Part shown: one piece after another, positions 1 to 8,288 of the stretch | Numbering within the stretch: position 1 is the stretch's first letter | Layout: every line of letters begins with the position of its first letter | Assembly: GCA_022846035.1 (NCBI GenBank) | Contig: AP025580.1 | Location: 1,860,001-1,924,000 of the forward strand | DNA length: 64,000 bases | Direction: 5' to 3' | Source: Christensenellaceae bacterium | Lineage (GTDB): Bacteria > Bacillota > Clostridia > Christensenellales > Christensenellaceae | Made by a program: the position numbers and the translations under genes | The notes under the pieces: model-generated | Database searches by the model: none | Told to the model about the DNA's origin: nothing | Seen by the model: only the letters and a program-made list of their open reading frames with translations

Positions 1-830
1 AGCGCCTTAGCCGCTTTTCTTCCTGCGCTGTCGTTATCAAAATGGATATGAATTTGCCGGATATGCGGCTTTTCTTCAAGGTATCGCACAAGGGCGGCGG
101 GGGTAGTGCTGTCCTCGATTTTCTCTTTCGGAAGGTAAACGCCCGCAAGGGAAACAAGGTTTTCCTGCCGCCAGTCCCTGCCGGACAGCTTGGAAAGTGT
201 TGCGTAGGAAAGCAGGTCAATGGCACATTCAAAAAGGTGTACCTCGCTGCTTGCACTGTCTGCTAACCGAAAAGAATAGTGCTTATCGCTGCCGGAGCAG
301 TCGCCCAAAATACGGCGGCTGTTGGTCGCACGGAAAGCGGCGTATTTCGGTTTTTGCTTTTCATCAAAGCCTACGAAAACAATGTTATGGTAGGGCAGGC
401 TCTCAAAGATAACGCCTTTTTTGATACATTCATCAGTAATTGTTCCGTCAATCCCTCTGCTAAAAAGGTAGTCCCTGATTTTATCGGTCGTTTTGCTTTT
501 TTCGGGCAGTAGGAGAATTTTCGGCTTTTCCTCCCGCTTTGGTCTGACGGTCAACGTAGGCATAACCGCCGCCTTGCCCATCAATGTCTCAACCGCCTCC
601 ACAAAAGAAATGCCCCTGACTTTCACAAGATAGTCAAGGGCGTTATATCCGCCGATCCGCTGCGACCACCACATCCATTTGCCGTTTGAAATCTTTAAGC
701 TGTCGTGGGTACGGGTAGTGTAGTTGTTGCCTGAAATCCGTACCAGCTCGTGCGGCTCACAGTTTTGCAGATAGGTCAAAAGGTCAATCTGCCGAGCCTG
801 CTCGATTACCTCCGGTGCTATATATGGCAC
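1..830 (-). CDS. Toprim/DUF3991-type ICE protein (3' end beyond window)
   Basis: About 276 codons are visible before the left edge cuts the gene. It reads as the same family as the complete gene at 54471-55433: an N-terminal DUF3991-like region (ISGNNYTTRTHDSLKIS, then a WMWW stretch) followed by a toprim-like core with a FECAIDLLSYATL acidic motif and an HFDNDSAGRKA Asp-x-Asp motif. Toprim folds bind metal and act on DNA in primases and topoisomerases. Here a role in processing or priming transferred DNA is inferred only. The start is GTG at 830, aligned with the ATG of the right-hand copy. It sits 4 bp after the DUF3848 gene, so the two are probably cotranscribed. Confidence 0.8.
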   Translation of the reverse strand, partial: MPYIAPEVIEQARQIDLLTYLQNCEPHELVRISGNNYTTRTHDSLKISNGKWMWWSQRIGGYNALDYLVKVRGISFVEAVETLMGKAAVMPTLTVRPKREEKPKILLLPEKSKTTDKIRDYLFSRGIDGTITDECIKKGVIFESLPYHNIVFVGFDEKQKPKYAAFRATNSRRILGDCSGSDKHYSFRLADSASSEVHLFECAIDLLSYATLSKLSGRDWRQENLVSLAGVYLPKEKIEDSTTPAALVRYLEEKPHIRQIHIHFDNDSAGRKAAKA

Positions 831-834
831 AAGA

Positions 835-1164
835 TCACCTGCTTTCTCTGCTTTTATCCCGCTTGAGTACATCATTTGCCCGTGTTTCAATGGAATCACG
901 GATGGTATCCATATGCTCCACTTCTCTGTCCCTAAACTCTTTATAGACATCATCAAGCGGACACGGGGAGCGTAGCAAAGCCTTTGCCTGTTTCGGAGAA
1001 AGCTCCATTTCTTCCATACACATCACGATGTCCTCTCTCATCGTGTACTCGTAGGTATGATTCAGAATTTCCTCCGGCGGCTGAGCAAGCAGCCAATCTC
1101 TGTACTTGTCCTGCTCGGCTTTCATCTTGTCGTAGAGCAGGGCGTTGTAGTCTGTTTCGCCCAT
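835..1164 (-). CDS. DUF3848 family ICE protein, intact copy
   Basis: A 109-residue, largely helical, charged protein of the DUF3848 type found in Tn1549-like conjugative elements. Function is unknown. The ATG at 1164 is preferred over the longer open frame because AGGAGGTG lies just upstream. Typical family segments are RDWLLAQPPEEIL near residue 25 and LLRSPCPLDDVYKEF near residue 62. It lies between the cargo cassettes and the toprim gene, presumably in one transcript with the latter. This copy has the complete N-terminus, which makes it the reference for the chimeric copy at 55438-56025, where the first ~47 residues are replaced. Confidence 0.8.
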   Translation of the reverse strand: MGETDYNALLYDKMKAEQDKYRDWLLAQPPEEILNHTYEYTMREDIVMCMEEMELSPKQAKALLRSPCPLDDVYKEFRDREVEHMDTIRDSIETRANDVLKRDKSRESR

Positions 1165-1188
1165 AAGCGAACACCTCCTTAAACAAAA

Positions 1189-1230
1189 ATATAGCCGCCT
1201 GATTTTTTCTAAAACCAAGCGGCTATGTAA
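1189..1230 (-). terminator. Hairpin repeat copy A, likely terminator of SnoaL cargo
   Basis: ATAGCCGC (1191-1198) pairs with GCGGCTAT (1219-1226). On the minus strand the stem is followed by ATTTTTG, which fits an intrinsic terminator for the cargo genes upstream. The 42-bp block is repeated at 2523-2564 with a single mismatch, far more than two unrelated terminators should share. Confidence 0.6.
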
Positions 1231-1369
1231 CGGTATTTGTTATTTGATAATGCCTTGCTATACTTGTTTGACGAACGCAATAAAGGTAAATACGTCCAGT
1301 TTTTTTATCATCTACTATATATTTCCTTTATTAAATTCGTGACAGAAATCTGCCACGATAATCAACATA

Positions 1370-1789
1370 TCAAAACCAATTTGCCTTTTCATCTCTAAAT
1401 CGAGGTTGATCGCCATATTGATACGGATTATAGTTATTACGGTTGCAGCCAAATTCTTTTAAAGACTTAATTTTGTTATCATCCGTCCACTCTACAAGTG
1501 AAATGCCGTCAAATTCTTCTACGCTTCCAGAATTCATTTCATTTTTGAAGTACCATTCCACGATAGTCTGATTACCTTTATGGAAAAACTGCTTAATGTC
1601 CCAAATAAGGACTTTGCCCCGTGTATTCCACTCATCAAACCAATGCTTAACAGTTTTTCGATCCTGATATTTTGGACTCCAGCTTTCTGTATAAACCACA
1701 TCTTCTGTAAAAATATCGTCTATGCCCAAGTTCTGTTGTTTCAGCCACATATCAAACCATTTACGGATAATGTTTTCCCTCTCATTCAT
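1370..1789 (-). CDS. SnoaL/NTF2-like small protein (cargo)
   Basis: A 139-residue protein with the pattern of the SnoaL-like/NTF2-fold superfamily: an N-terminal helix (ENIIRKWFDMWLKQQ), then Trp- and Tyr-rich strands (VEWYFKNEM, DGISLVEWTDDNKI). Such domains are often ligand-binding pockets or small isomerases, and no substrate can be named here. I chose ATG 1789 because an AGGT ribosome site lies about 8 bases upstream. Longer frames overlap the hydrolase stop. It follows the alpha/beta hydrolase directly, so the pair forms a two-gene cassette. It is not a conjugation gene and is not present in the equivalent interval of the right ICE. Confidence 0.65.
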   Translation of the reverse strand: MNERENIIRKWFDMWLKQQNLGIDDIFTEDVVYTESWSPKYQDRKTVKHWFDEWNTRGKVLIWDIKQFFHKGNQTIVEWYFKNEMNSGSVEEFDGISLVEWTDDNKIKSLKEFGCNRNNYNPYQYGDQPRFRDEKANWF

Positions 1790-1806
1790 TATTAAAAACC
1801 TCATCT

Positions 1807-2430
1807 CTATCTTTCTGCCCAAAAGTTTTGTAAAATACTGACCAACTCATTCGGATTATCTTTGTTGACTTCGTGACCGGAATCATCTACAATGACCAGC
1901 TTACTGTTTTTCATTGATTCGTGAAACCTCTTTGCGCTCTCCATATTCGTTTTATCCTTTGCACCGCAAAGAATAAGGGCAGGACACTCAAGTGCCGCCG
2001 ACTCCATAAAATTGAGATTAGCCATTGATTTGCTCAAACGAATAAAGTCTTTTTTACTTACGCCCATATTTTGAAATACAGATTTGGGCATAAACTTAAA
2101 CACAAAGTTTTGGAGCTTCAGAAATCCTTTAGGTATTTCATACGGCGTTCCAATCAGGACAAGAGAGTTTATTTTCTTCGGATGCTCAATAGCATAATTG
2201 AGCGCAAGCAATCCCCCAAGCGAAAGCCCACAAAGATTTAGTTTGTCTTTGAAAGACTCGCACAGCTCGCTAAACACCTGATATACTATGGGATAGTTTA
2301 ATTCCCTGCCTTTTGCAAGGTCAAATAAATCAGGAGCGATAGAGGAAATTTCCCTCGTTTCCAACTCGTTTTTAATGGTATCCCAATCCTTGCTGTTTTG
2401 TCCCAAGCCGTGAATCAAAATATTTTTCAT
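1807..2430 (-). CDS. Alpha/beta hydrolase (cargo)
   Basis: A 207-residue alpha/beta-hydrolase-fold enzyme. The oxyanion-hole region is near the N-terminus (ILIHGLGQ), the nucleophile elbow is GLSLGG, the probable acid is in CGAKDKTN and the catalytic His is in DSGHEV. There is no signal peptide, so it is cytoplasmic. The substrate cannot be predicted: esterase, lactonase and C-C hydrolase activities all occur in the family. I start at ATG 2430, behind GAGGT. A TTG six bases earlier is possible. It is transcribed from the conserved box at 2480-2521 together with the downstream SnoaL gene. Confidence 0.75.
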   Translation of the reverse strand: MKNILIHGLGQNSKDWDTIKNELETREISSIAPDLFDLAKGRELNYPIVYQVFSELCESFKDKLNLCGLSLGGLLALNYAIEHPKKINSLVLIGTPYEIPKGFLKLQNFVFKFMPKSVFQNMGVSKKDFIRLSKSMANLNFMESAALECPALILCGAKDKTNMESAKRFHESMKNSKLVIVDDSGHEVNKDNPNELVSILQNFWAER

Positions 2431-2479
2431 AGGCAAATAACCTCAGCTTTCTTGACATTGACTCTCAAAGAGCCACTTT

Positions 2480-2521
2480 ATTATATCACTTTACTCTGTC
2501 TTTTTCCACCATGCCGTGATA
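2480..2521 (-). promoter_or_regulatory. Cargo promoter box, copy 1 (extended -10)
   Basis: On the minus strand a TATCACGGC...GGTGGAAA block is followed after 14 bases by TGATATAAT, an extended -10 (TATAAT at 2480-2485), about 50 bases before the hydrolase ATG. The same block with the same 14-base spacing recurs upstream of the TIGR04076 gene. TATCAC and GTGATA form an inverted repeat across the element, suggesting an operator. Confidence 0.55.
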
Positions 2522-2522
2522 G

Positions 2523-2564
2523 ATATAGCCGCCTGATTTTTTGTAAAACCAAGCGGCTATGTAA
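2523..2564 (-). terminator. Hairpin repeat copy B, likely terminator of TIGR04076 gene
   Basis: ATAGCCGC (2525-2532) pairs with GCGGCTAT (2553-2560). The 42-bp block matches copy A at 1189-1230 in 41 positions. It lies just downstream of the TIGR04076 stop and abuts the promoter box of the next cassette. Confidence 0.55.
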
Positions 2565-2591
2565 AAGTTATTCAGTTCAACAAACTGGGAT

Positions 2592-2942
2592 TTATCTAAC
2601 GGGCGTATAACTGATTTTTGAGATTTCTTCTGTTGCTTCTAACTTGAAGATAACAGGTCTTAATCCGTCATTACAACTACAAATTGCAACACCGGGTTTT
2701 CTAATCCAATCTCCGTAATAAAATAAATCATTATCTGCTCCATGTGCCAAGGCAAACACATACTGATAAATAGCTTTCCATGCTTCATCACAAAAGCCTT
2801 CAGGTTTTGCGTAATCCGCATAGAATATCTGTCCCTCTTTCATCATTGGGCAAGCGGTTAATCCGACTGCCCCATATTCTTCAACTAATTCTTTGTCTAA
2901 AGTTGTTTTTAACACTGTGATTTTTACTTTTTTCACTGGCAT
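2592..2942 (-). CDS. TIGR04076 family protein (cargo)
   Basis: A 116-residue protein I recognise as the TIGR04076 family: KKVKITVLKTT at the start, then GLTACPMMKEGQ, EGFCDEAWKAIYQYVFALAHG and a FYYGDWIRKPGVAICSCNDGLRPV block with conserved cysteines. The family's biochemical role is unknown. The conserved Cys residues suggest metal binding or redox chemistry. It begins at ATG 2942 behind GGAAAGGA. It has its own promoter-like box (3022-3064) and its own 3' hairpin (2523-2564), so it is a self-contained cassette beside the helicase gene. Confidence 0.8.
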   Translation of the reverse strand: MPVKKVKITVLKTTLDKELVEEYGAVGLTACPMMKEGQIFYADYAKPEGFCDEAWKAIYQYVFALAHGADNDLFYYGDWIRKPGVAICSCNDGLRPVIFKLEATEEISKISYTPVR

Positions 2943-3021
2943 ATCGTCCTTTCCTGCAAATTTTTTCTTCCAACTTATCTCATATAAACGTTTTCATAAC
3001 TTCTAATTTGTTATTTTTAGT

Positions 3022-3064
3022 TATTATATCACAGCAATATGAAGATTTCCACCTTGCCGTGATA
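3022..3064 (-). promoter_or_regulatory. Cargo promoter box, copy 2 (extended -10)
   Basis: The minus strand reads TATCACGGC, GGTGGAAA, 14 unrelated bases, then TGATATAATAA (TATAAT at 3023-3028). This matches the box at 2480-2521 in both sequence and spacing. It lies about 80 bases upstream of the TIGR04076 start. Confidence 0.55.
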
Positions 3065-3070
3065 TGTAAA

Positions 3071-3096
3071 GGCGGTATGAGATTCTCCCATACCGC
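3071..3096 (-). terminator. Hairpin after the split helicase gene
   Basis: A perfect 8-bp stem (GCGGTATG/CATACCGC) lies just beyond the helicase stop at 3106. The following T tract is short, so termination may be weak. Confidence 0.5.
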
Positions 3097-3105
3097 AAAA
3101 AGAGG

Positions 3106-5492
3106 TTAGCGCTCATAAACCTTTGCTTTTGGAACAGGAAGGCTGTCGCCCTCGTCGGGCGCACCGTCCACAAGCTCATTTTCCCGTTTGTCCACATTGA
3201 GCAAACCGTTCAGGACATTGAGACGATTTGTTTTTTCGGTCAGTTCTTCTTCCTTATCAAATGGCTTTTCAACCTCTTTTTTCGCAGTTGCGAACTGCTG
3301 CTCGACATTTTTTAGCTCCTGTTTTTTCTCCTCCAGCCGTTCGGGGATTTTCTCAATGGCATTGTCGATTCGGGTGATGTTTCCCACAGCGTCCGTACCC
3401 AAAGAAACAGTACGGGTAATGCTGCCCTTGATTTTTACCTGATAAGCCTTTTCAAAAGGCTCAAAGGAAAGCTCCAAATCAAAGCCTCTGTACTTGCCGA
3501 GCGGGACAGGATCGGGAGAGGTCATTTCTTTGCAGGCGTCGATGATTTTCTGTCCGCCTTTTGCCTTTTCGGTATAAGAAACACCCTTGACCTCAATGCC
3601 GACAAAGGTATCGTCAAGAGGCTTCGGGTGTTCTTTTGCAATCAATATATCCTTTTCCAGTCCCGCAATCGTCTCTTTCGTCCGAGCGATTGTTTTCGGG
3701 TAGTATTTAATGATTTTATCCTCCAACTCGTATTTTTCAGACAGATAATTGGACTTCAAAAGCCGCAGTTTCTGCACTTGAATATCCAAATCCATCTTTT
3801 CCTTGATGTGCGGATTGTCCGCCGCAAGCATTTTAATTTCCGCATAGGAGAGGGCAGTAGCGTCCACATCTTCACAGGAACGCACGGGCGATTTGCTCGT
3901 CATAATCTGACTTGCAAACTTCTGCTTTCCCTCTACGAGCTGCCAGCAGTATGCGTCAAAAGTGCCTTCCGTAACATATCGGTACAAACCAACCTTTGGG
4001 TTTTCGTTGCCCTGCCGCACCGTCCGTCCGGCTCGCTGCTCCAGATCGGCAGGTCGCCACGGACAGTCAAGGTCGTGGGAAGCGATAATCTTATTCTGCA
4101 CATTCGTGCCTGCGCCCATTTTCTGCGTGCTGCCCATCAGGATTCGCACTTCGCCACGGCGCACCTTTTTGAAAAGCTCCTGCTTCTTCGTTTCGGTATC
4201 CGCCTCGTGGATAAACTTGATTTCCGATTCAGGAATACCTCGCTCAATCAGCTTCTTTCGTATGTCCGTGTAAACGGAAAACTCGCCTGCCGATTTTGGG
4301 GTGGAGAGGTCGCAAAAAAGAAGCTGCGTCAGCTTTTTATCGCTGTTTTCTTTCCATATACGGAACACTTCGTTTACGCAGGCGTTGACTTTACTGCCTT
4401 CCTCATCGGGCAGCATAGGATTCATCATTCGCTGGTCAAGAGCGAGTTTTCGCCCGTCGTTTGTAACTTTCAGCATATTATCCACGCTGGAATCCACACC
4501 GCCGCCCCTTATTTTTTCGGCTCGTTCGCCGAGAGAGACGACCATTTCTTTTTGTATCTGTGACGGCTTCACAGCGATATTGTGGTATTCCACTTCCGGT
4601 ACGGGAAGATCGAGCATATCCGCCGTTTTAATATCCGCCACTTCTTTGAACATCGCCATCAGTTCGGGCAGGTTATTGAATTTCGCAAAGCGTGTTTTTG
4701 CTCGGTATCCTGTTCCTTCGGGTGTAAGCTCCACCGCCGTAACCGTCTCGCCGAAGCTCGAAGCCCAAGCGTCAAAGTGCTGTAAATCGTGGTCTTGCAG
4801 CGTTTTGTACTGCAAATACCGCTGGATGGTATAAAGCTCCACCATACTGTTTGAAATCGGCGTACCCGTTGCAAATACAACGCCACGACCTCCGGTAATC
4901 TCGTCCAGATAGCGGCACTTCATAAAGAGGTCGGAAGATTTCTGCGCTTCCGTTTGGGCAATGCCGCCCACATTCCGCATTTTCGTGTAGAGATACAAAT
5001 TCTTATAGTAGTGAGATTCGTCGATAAAAAGACGGTCTATGCCCAGTTCTTCAAAGGTTACCACATCATCCTTTCTTGATTGATCGTTGAGCTTTTGCAG
5101 CTTTGTCTCCAGCGAACGCTTTGTCTTTTCAAGCTGTTTGACGGAAAAACGGTCGCCACGGTTGTGCTTCATATCCGCAATTCCTAAGACAATATCGTCA
5201 AGCTGCTGCTGCAAAACGGCTCTCTGCCGTTCAATGCTCATCGGGATTTTCTCAAACTGCGAGTGACCGATAATCACAGCGTCATAATCGCCTGTGGCAA
5301 TCCTGCCGCAGAAGCGTTTGCGGTTTTTCATCTCAAAATCTTTTTTGGTAGCGACCAAGATATTCGCCGCAGGATAAAGCTGCAAGAACTCCGCCGCCCA
5401 CTGCTCCGTCAGATGATTGGGTACAACAAAGAGGGATTTATTGCACAGTCCGAGCCGTTTTGACTCCATAGCGGCGGCGGTCATTTCAAAGG
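3106..5492 (-). CDS. Methylase/helicase, exon 2 (SNF2 helicase C-terminal part)
   Basis: This is the second exon of the giant gene whose first exon is 8289-14136. Removing the intron 5493-8288 joins AAG-A to CC, giving AAG ACC (Lys-Thr) of the Walker A motif. The total is then 8235 nt, or 2744 codons plus a stop. Exon 2 holds the superfamily 2 helicase core: FVVPNHLTEQW, a DEAH-like DRLFIDESHYYKN box, GTPISNSMVELYTIQRYL and a motif VI QRAGRTVRQGNE. A charged coiled-coil-like tail follows. Any in-frame start inside the intron 3' end would be an artefact. It parallels the intact right copy at 58610-64000 along its whole length. Confidence 0.85.
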
Positions 5493-5570
5493 ATAGCGAT
5501 AGGTAATCCTTTGGTCGGGATATGCAGCCGTAGGCTGCATATCCGTTCCTCCAGATTTTCCCCCGCTCCA

Positions 5571-5602
5571 AACCGTGCGTGACAGTTTCCCATCACACGG
5601 CT
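5571..5602 (-). ncRNA. Group II intron domain V
   Basis: On the minus strand the hairpin begins AGCCGTG and closes with CACGGTT around a GAAA tetraloop. The AGC triad and the bulge are typical of catalytic domain V. Domain VI and the 3' splice site follow toward 5493. Confidence 0.85.
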
Positions 5603-5654
5603 TTCCATCGTCAGCACTTTTTATGACGATCTATACATCAAACAGATTCACCCT

Positions 5655-7538
5655 TTAGAAAGCGAGTTCCGGCATTTCTGCCATCACACGAAGTTTGTTG
5701 AGTTTAGCCAACTGCTTTTTGTCTGGCTTTAACACTTCCAGATATTTTCGGATGGTACGCTCATTACTGGTATGGATGAGAATATGAACTACATCGGAAA
5801 CAATAATCAGGTTTTGGTAGCTATCATTACCACCCAACACCAACGGCTTTTTGTGGTGACAGTCCACCTGATTTGCTTCCAGTTCCACACCGGACACTGC
5901 ACATTTCCCTTTCTGCGCAACATGGAGCGCAATGCGGTTGTCGTTATACTCCACACTCTGCTTACCGCACGGGTTATTCATCAGGTGATAGAGCACTGCC
6001 ATATTGACGCCTACAAGATTCTTATGAATCTCAACCCGTCCTTCTGGCGTGTACTTGTTTACCCGACTTTTCTTGTCCATGGGTACTCTATGCTGAACAT
6101 AGGCAATCGGGACGATGGCGTGACCGTTCAGATAACGCACCTCCCGGCTTGTGCCGTACTTTTCCTTAATATACCTGTTTGTGATTTGACCGTTCTTTTG
6201 CAGTCTGTGCTTTAATCTGTTGTAAAGGCTCTTTTTGACATCGAAAGCGATTTTATGAAAGTCGATATTCACATGAGTTGCTATGCTGTAATAGTTATGA
6301 ACGCCTATGACATAGGAGTTGTACTTCTGTATCAGACGATATTCCATTCCAGGGTCATAGGTCTGCCGTATCTGCCCAATGATTTCTTTGCTTTTTTCCC
6401 GGATTTTCAGCAATGCCTTATCCTTGATATGCGCTTCTACTACATACCGCGGCTGTCCATCTGGCTTTTTCCCCTTTGTTCGGACTTTCAGCTTAAAGCC
6501 CAGAAACTCCGAGTAGTGGCGTTTCAGGTTCACGATTTTTGACTTCTCCGGGCTGATTTCCAGTCCCAGACGATCCAAAAGCCATTGTTTTGTCGCCTCA
6601 AACAGCTTGACTGCATCTGACCGCTTTTTGCAGAAAATTTTAAAATCGTCTGCATAGCGGACAACATAGCATTCTTTCAGATTCGTGTAGCTGCGCAGGG
6701 TACGGATGGTACTGCTTTTGTCTGGAGTTCCGTTTGCATATACCCTGTGTACATAGTTCCTGTGGGTGGGCATTTCTTCCCATTGGTTGACAATCCACCA
6801 GTCCAGTTCATTCAGGACGATGTTTGACAGCAGAGGGGAAATGATACCGCCCTGCGGCGTACCTTTTTCGGGGAAGCCGATTCCTGCCACCTCTGTCTTT
6901 AGCATGGCAGAAATGATGGACAACAGCTTTTTATCCCGGATGCCGAGCGTCCACATCTGTTTCAGCAGTTTTCCGTGGTTCACATTGTCAAAGAAGGACT
7001 TAATATCTATATCAATGACATAGTGACAACCGACGTTCTGTATCATTCTTTCTGCTTGGGCGATGGCATTTTCCGCACTGTGGTTTGGTCTGAAGCCATT
7101 GCTGCGCTTGAAGAATTTTGCTTCACAGATAGGTTCTAATACTTGCAGAATACATTGCTGAATGAGCCTGTCCATAATCGTAGGGATTCCGAGAGGACGG
7201 GTTTTTCCGTTATCCTTTGGAATTTCCACTCTGCGGACAGCATTGGGAATATACCAGTCCAGCTTGCGCTGAACATGGGCAACCAAGGCATTTTCGTTCC
7301 ATTTGTTCAAATCACTTATTGTCTTGTTATCCACGCCCGCCGTCCGACTGCCGCTGTTTTTTCGGATATTTCTATATGCCAGCTTGATGTTTTCAGGACG
7401 CTGTATCAGTTCCACGAGATTGCAGAACCGCTGCCCCTTGACACTTGCGGCATACAGTTCATCGAAAACGAGCTGCATATCGTAGTATTCGGAGTTGCGG
7501 ATTTTCTGTTTCTTTAAGGGTTTCTTCTTGTTAGCCAA
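5655..7538 (-). CDS. ltrA: Group II intron reverse transcriptase/maturase with HNH endonuclease
   Basis: A 627-residue multifunctional intron protein. The reverse transcriptase domain covers about residues 40-370, including RPLGIPTIMDRLIQQ, GTPQGGIISPLLSNI and the catalytic YADD at about 295-298. A maturase/thumb region follows. The C-terminal HNH domain (from about residue 560) has C-x2-SGVELE, a CHHKKPL motif and a terminal His-containing helix. It promotes splicing of its own intron RNA and retrohoming by target-primed reverse transcription. All RT and HNH motifs look intact, so mobility is plausible. Confidence 0.95.
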   Translation of the reverse strand: MANKKKPLKKQKIRNSEYYDMQLVFDELYAASVKGQRFCNLVELIQRPENIKLAYRNIRKNSGSRTAGVDNKTISDLNKWNENALVAHVQRKLDWYIPNAVRRVEIPKDNGKTRPLGIPTIMDRLIQQCILQVLEPICEAKFFKRSNGFRPNHSAENAIAQAERMIQNVGCHYVIDIDIKSFFDNVNHGKLLKQMWTLGIRDKKLLSIISAMLKTEVAGIGFPEKGTPQGGIISPLLSNIVLNELDWWIVNQWEEMPTHRNYVHRVYANGTPDKSSTIRTLRSYTNLKECYVVRYADDFKIFCKKRSDAVKLFEATKQWLLDRLGLEISPEKSKIVNLKRHYSEFLGFKLKVRTKGKKPDGQPRYVVEAHIKDKALLKIREKSKEIIGQIRQTYDPGMEYRLIQKYNSYVIGVHNYYSIATHVNIDFHKIAFDVKKSLYNRLKHRLQKNGQITNRYIKEKYGTSREVRYLNGHAIVPIAYVQHRVPMDKKSRVNKYTPEGRVEIHKNLVGVNMAVLYHLMNNPCGKQSVEYNDNRIALHVAQKGKCAVSGVELEANQVDCHHKKPLVLGGNDSYQNLIIVSDVVHILIHTSNERTIRKYLEVLKPDKKQLAKLNKLRVMAEMPELAF

Positions 7539-8288
7539 AGTCAGGTACTTTCCTCCTTATGAGAGGATTTCGCTTTTCTTAGTCATACTCGAACCTTTGT
7601 GTCTGTATAGTTTTCAATTTATTGATTGCTGACGACTAATGGCCATCCCTCCGCCGTGTTTCTACGGCTTCATCGGTACTGTGCCATCTCTCTCAACTGG
7701 ATAAAGGATTGTTATACGCAAGGCGATTTCCAATCCAACACCTCATAGCCTGTAACCGGCTCCGTGTTCCAGCCTTTCCACGTTCCAATATTCCTATCTG
7801 TACATATCTGCCCTTAGGTGTCCCTCTGAGCCTGTATGCTGGGCGATGCCTGTAACACCGCAAGGACTTTCATAGTAAAAATTCTTACTCATCCTCACAT
7901 ACTTCCGTAATCGGAAAGGAACATTTCTGCTCCTGCGCCTTTTAGACCCGTACATTCGGGATTTCGTCAGTCATCCATGACATTCTGACCATAGGCAGTT
8001 TATAGACCTCCGGCGTATCATACGCATACCTCACCTCTGAGGCACTTTTCACAGCTTGACCTGTTTGGGCATACTTCCGCCGACTTTGGCGAGCGTTACA
8101 CCGCAGCCCCTGTTACATAGAGCTGCCGCATATCGCAGTTTGTAAGGTAGGCGTTTCAGGGCGTTACCCCATCATTCCACCTATCAGAATATTAGTTCTC
8201 CAAGTCTGTTTCAGGGACTCCTTTCCAGTTCCCAATTCTATTGTTAGCTGACTTGTGCGTAACCTTTTCAGTTACGAACGTGTCGCAC
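7539..8288 (-). ncRNA. Group II intron RNA domains I-IV upstream part
   Basis: There are 750 nt without a credible protein between the intron 5' end and the maturase start. The position and size match the ribozyme domains I-III plus the proximal part of IV. Exon-binding sequences should lie here but were not assigned. Confidence 0.75.

Larger units (their letters stand above)
5493..8288 (-). mobile_element. Group II intron in the helicase gene
   Basis: The element is 2796 nt. On the minus strand it begins GTGCGAC, the group II 5' consensus, right after the exon sequence GGCAAGA. It ends ...CTATCGCTAT before CCTTTGAAATG. A domain V hairpin with an AGC triad and GAAA tetraloop is at 5571-5602. 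The intron-encoded protein is 5655-7538. Both ends are fixed by comparison with the uninterrupted homologue at about 60990-60970, where the same codons are contiguous. The insertion lies inside the Walker A Thr codon and splicing restores the frame exactly, so the host gene could remain functional. Confidence 0.92.

Noticed and set aside
3628-4563. 311-codon plus-strand frame
   Set aside because: Antisense to helicase exon 2, with no start signals or domain pattern.
5493-5571. In-frame N-terminal extension of the helicase exon 2 with its own start codon
   Set aside because: These codons are the intron 3' end (domains V-VI). Splicing removes them and restores the normal Walker A region.
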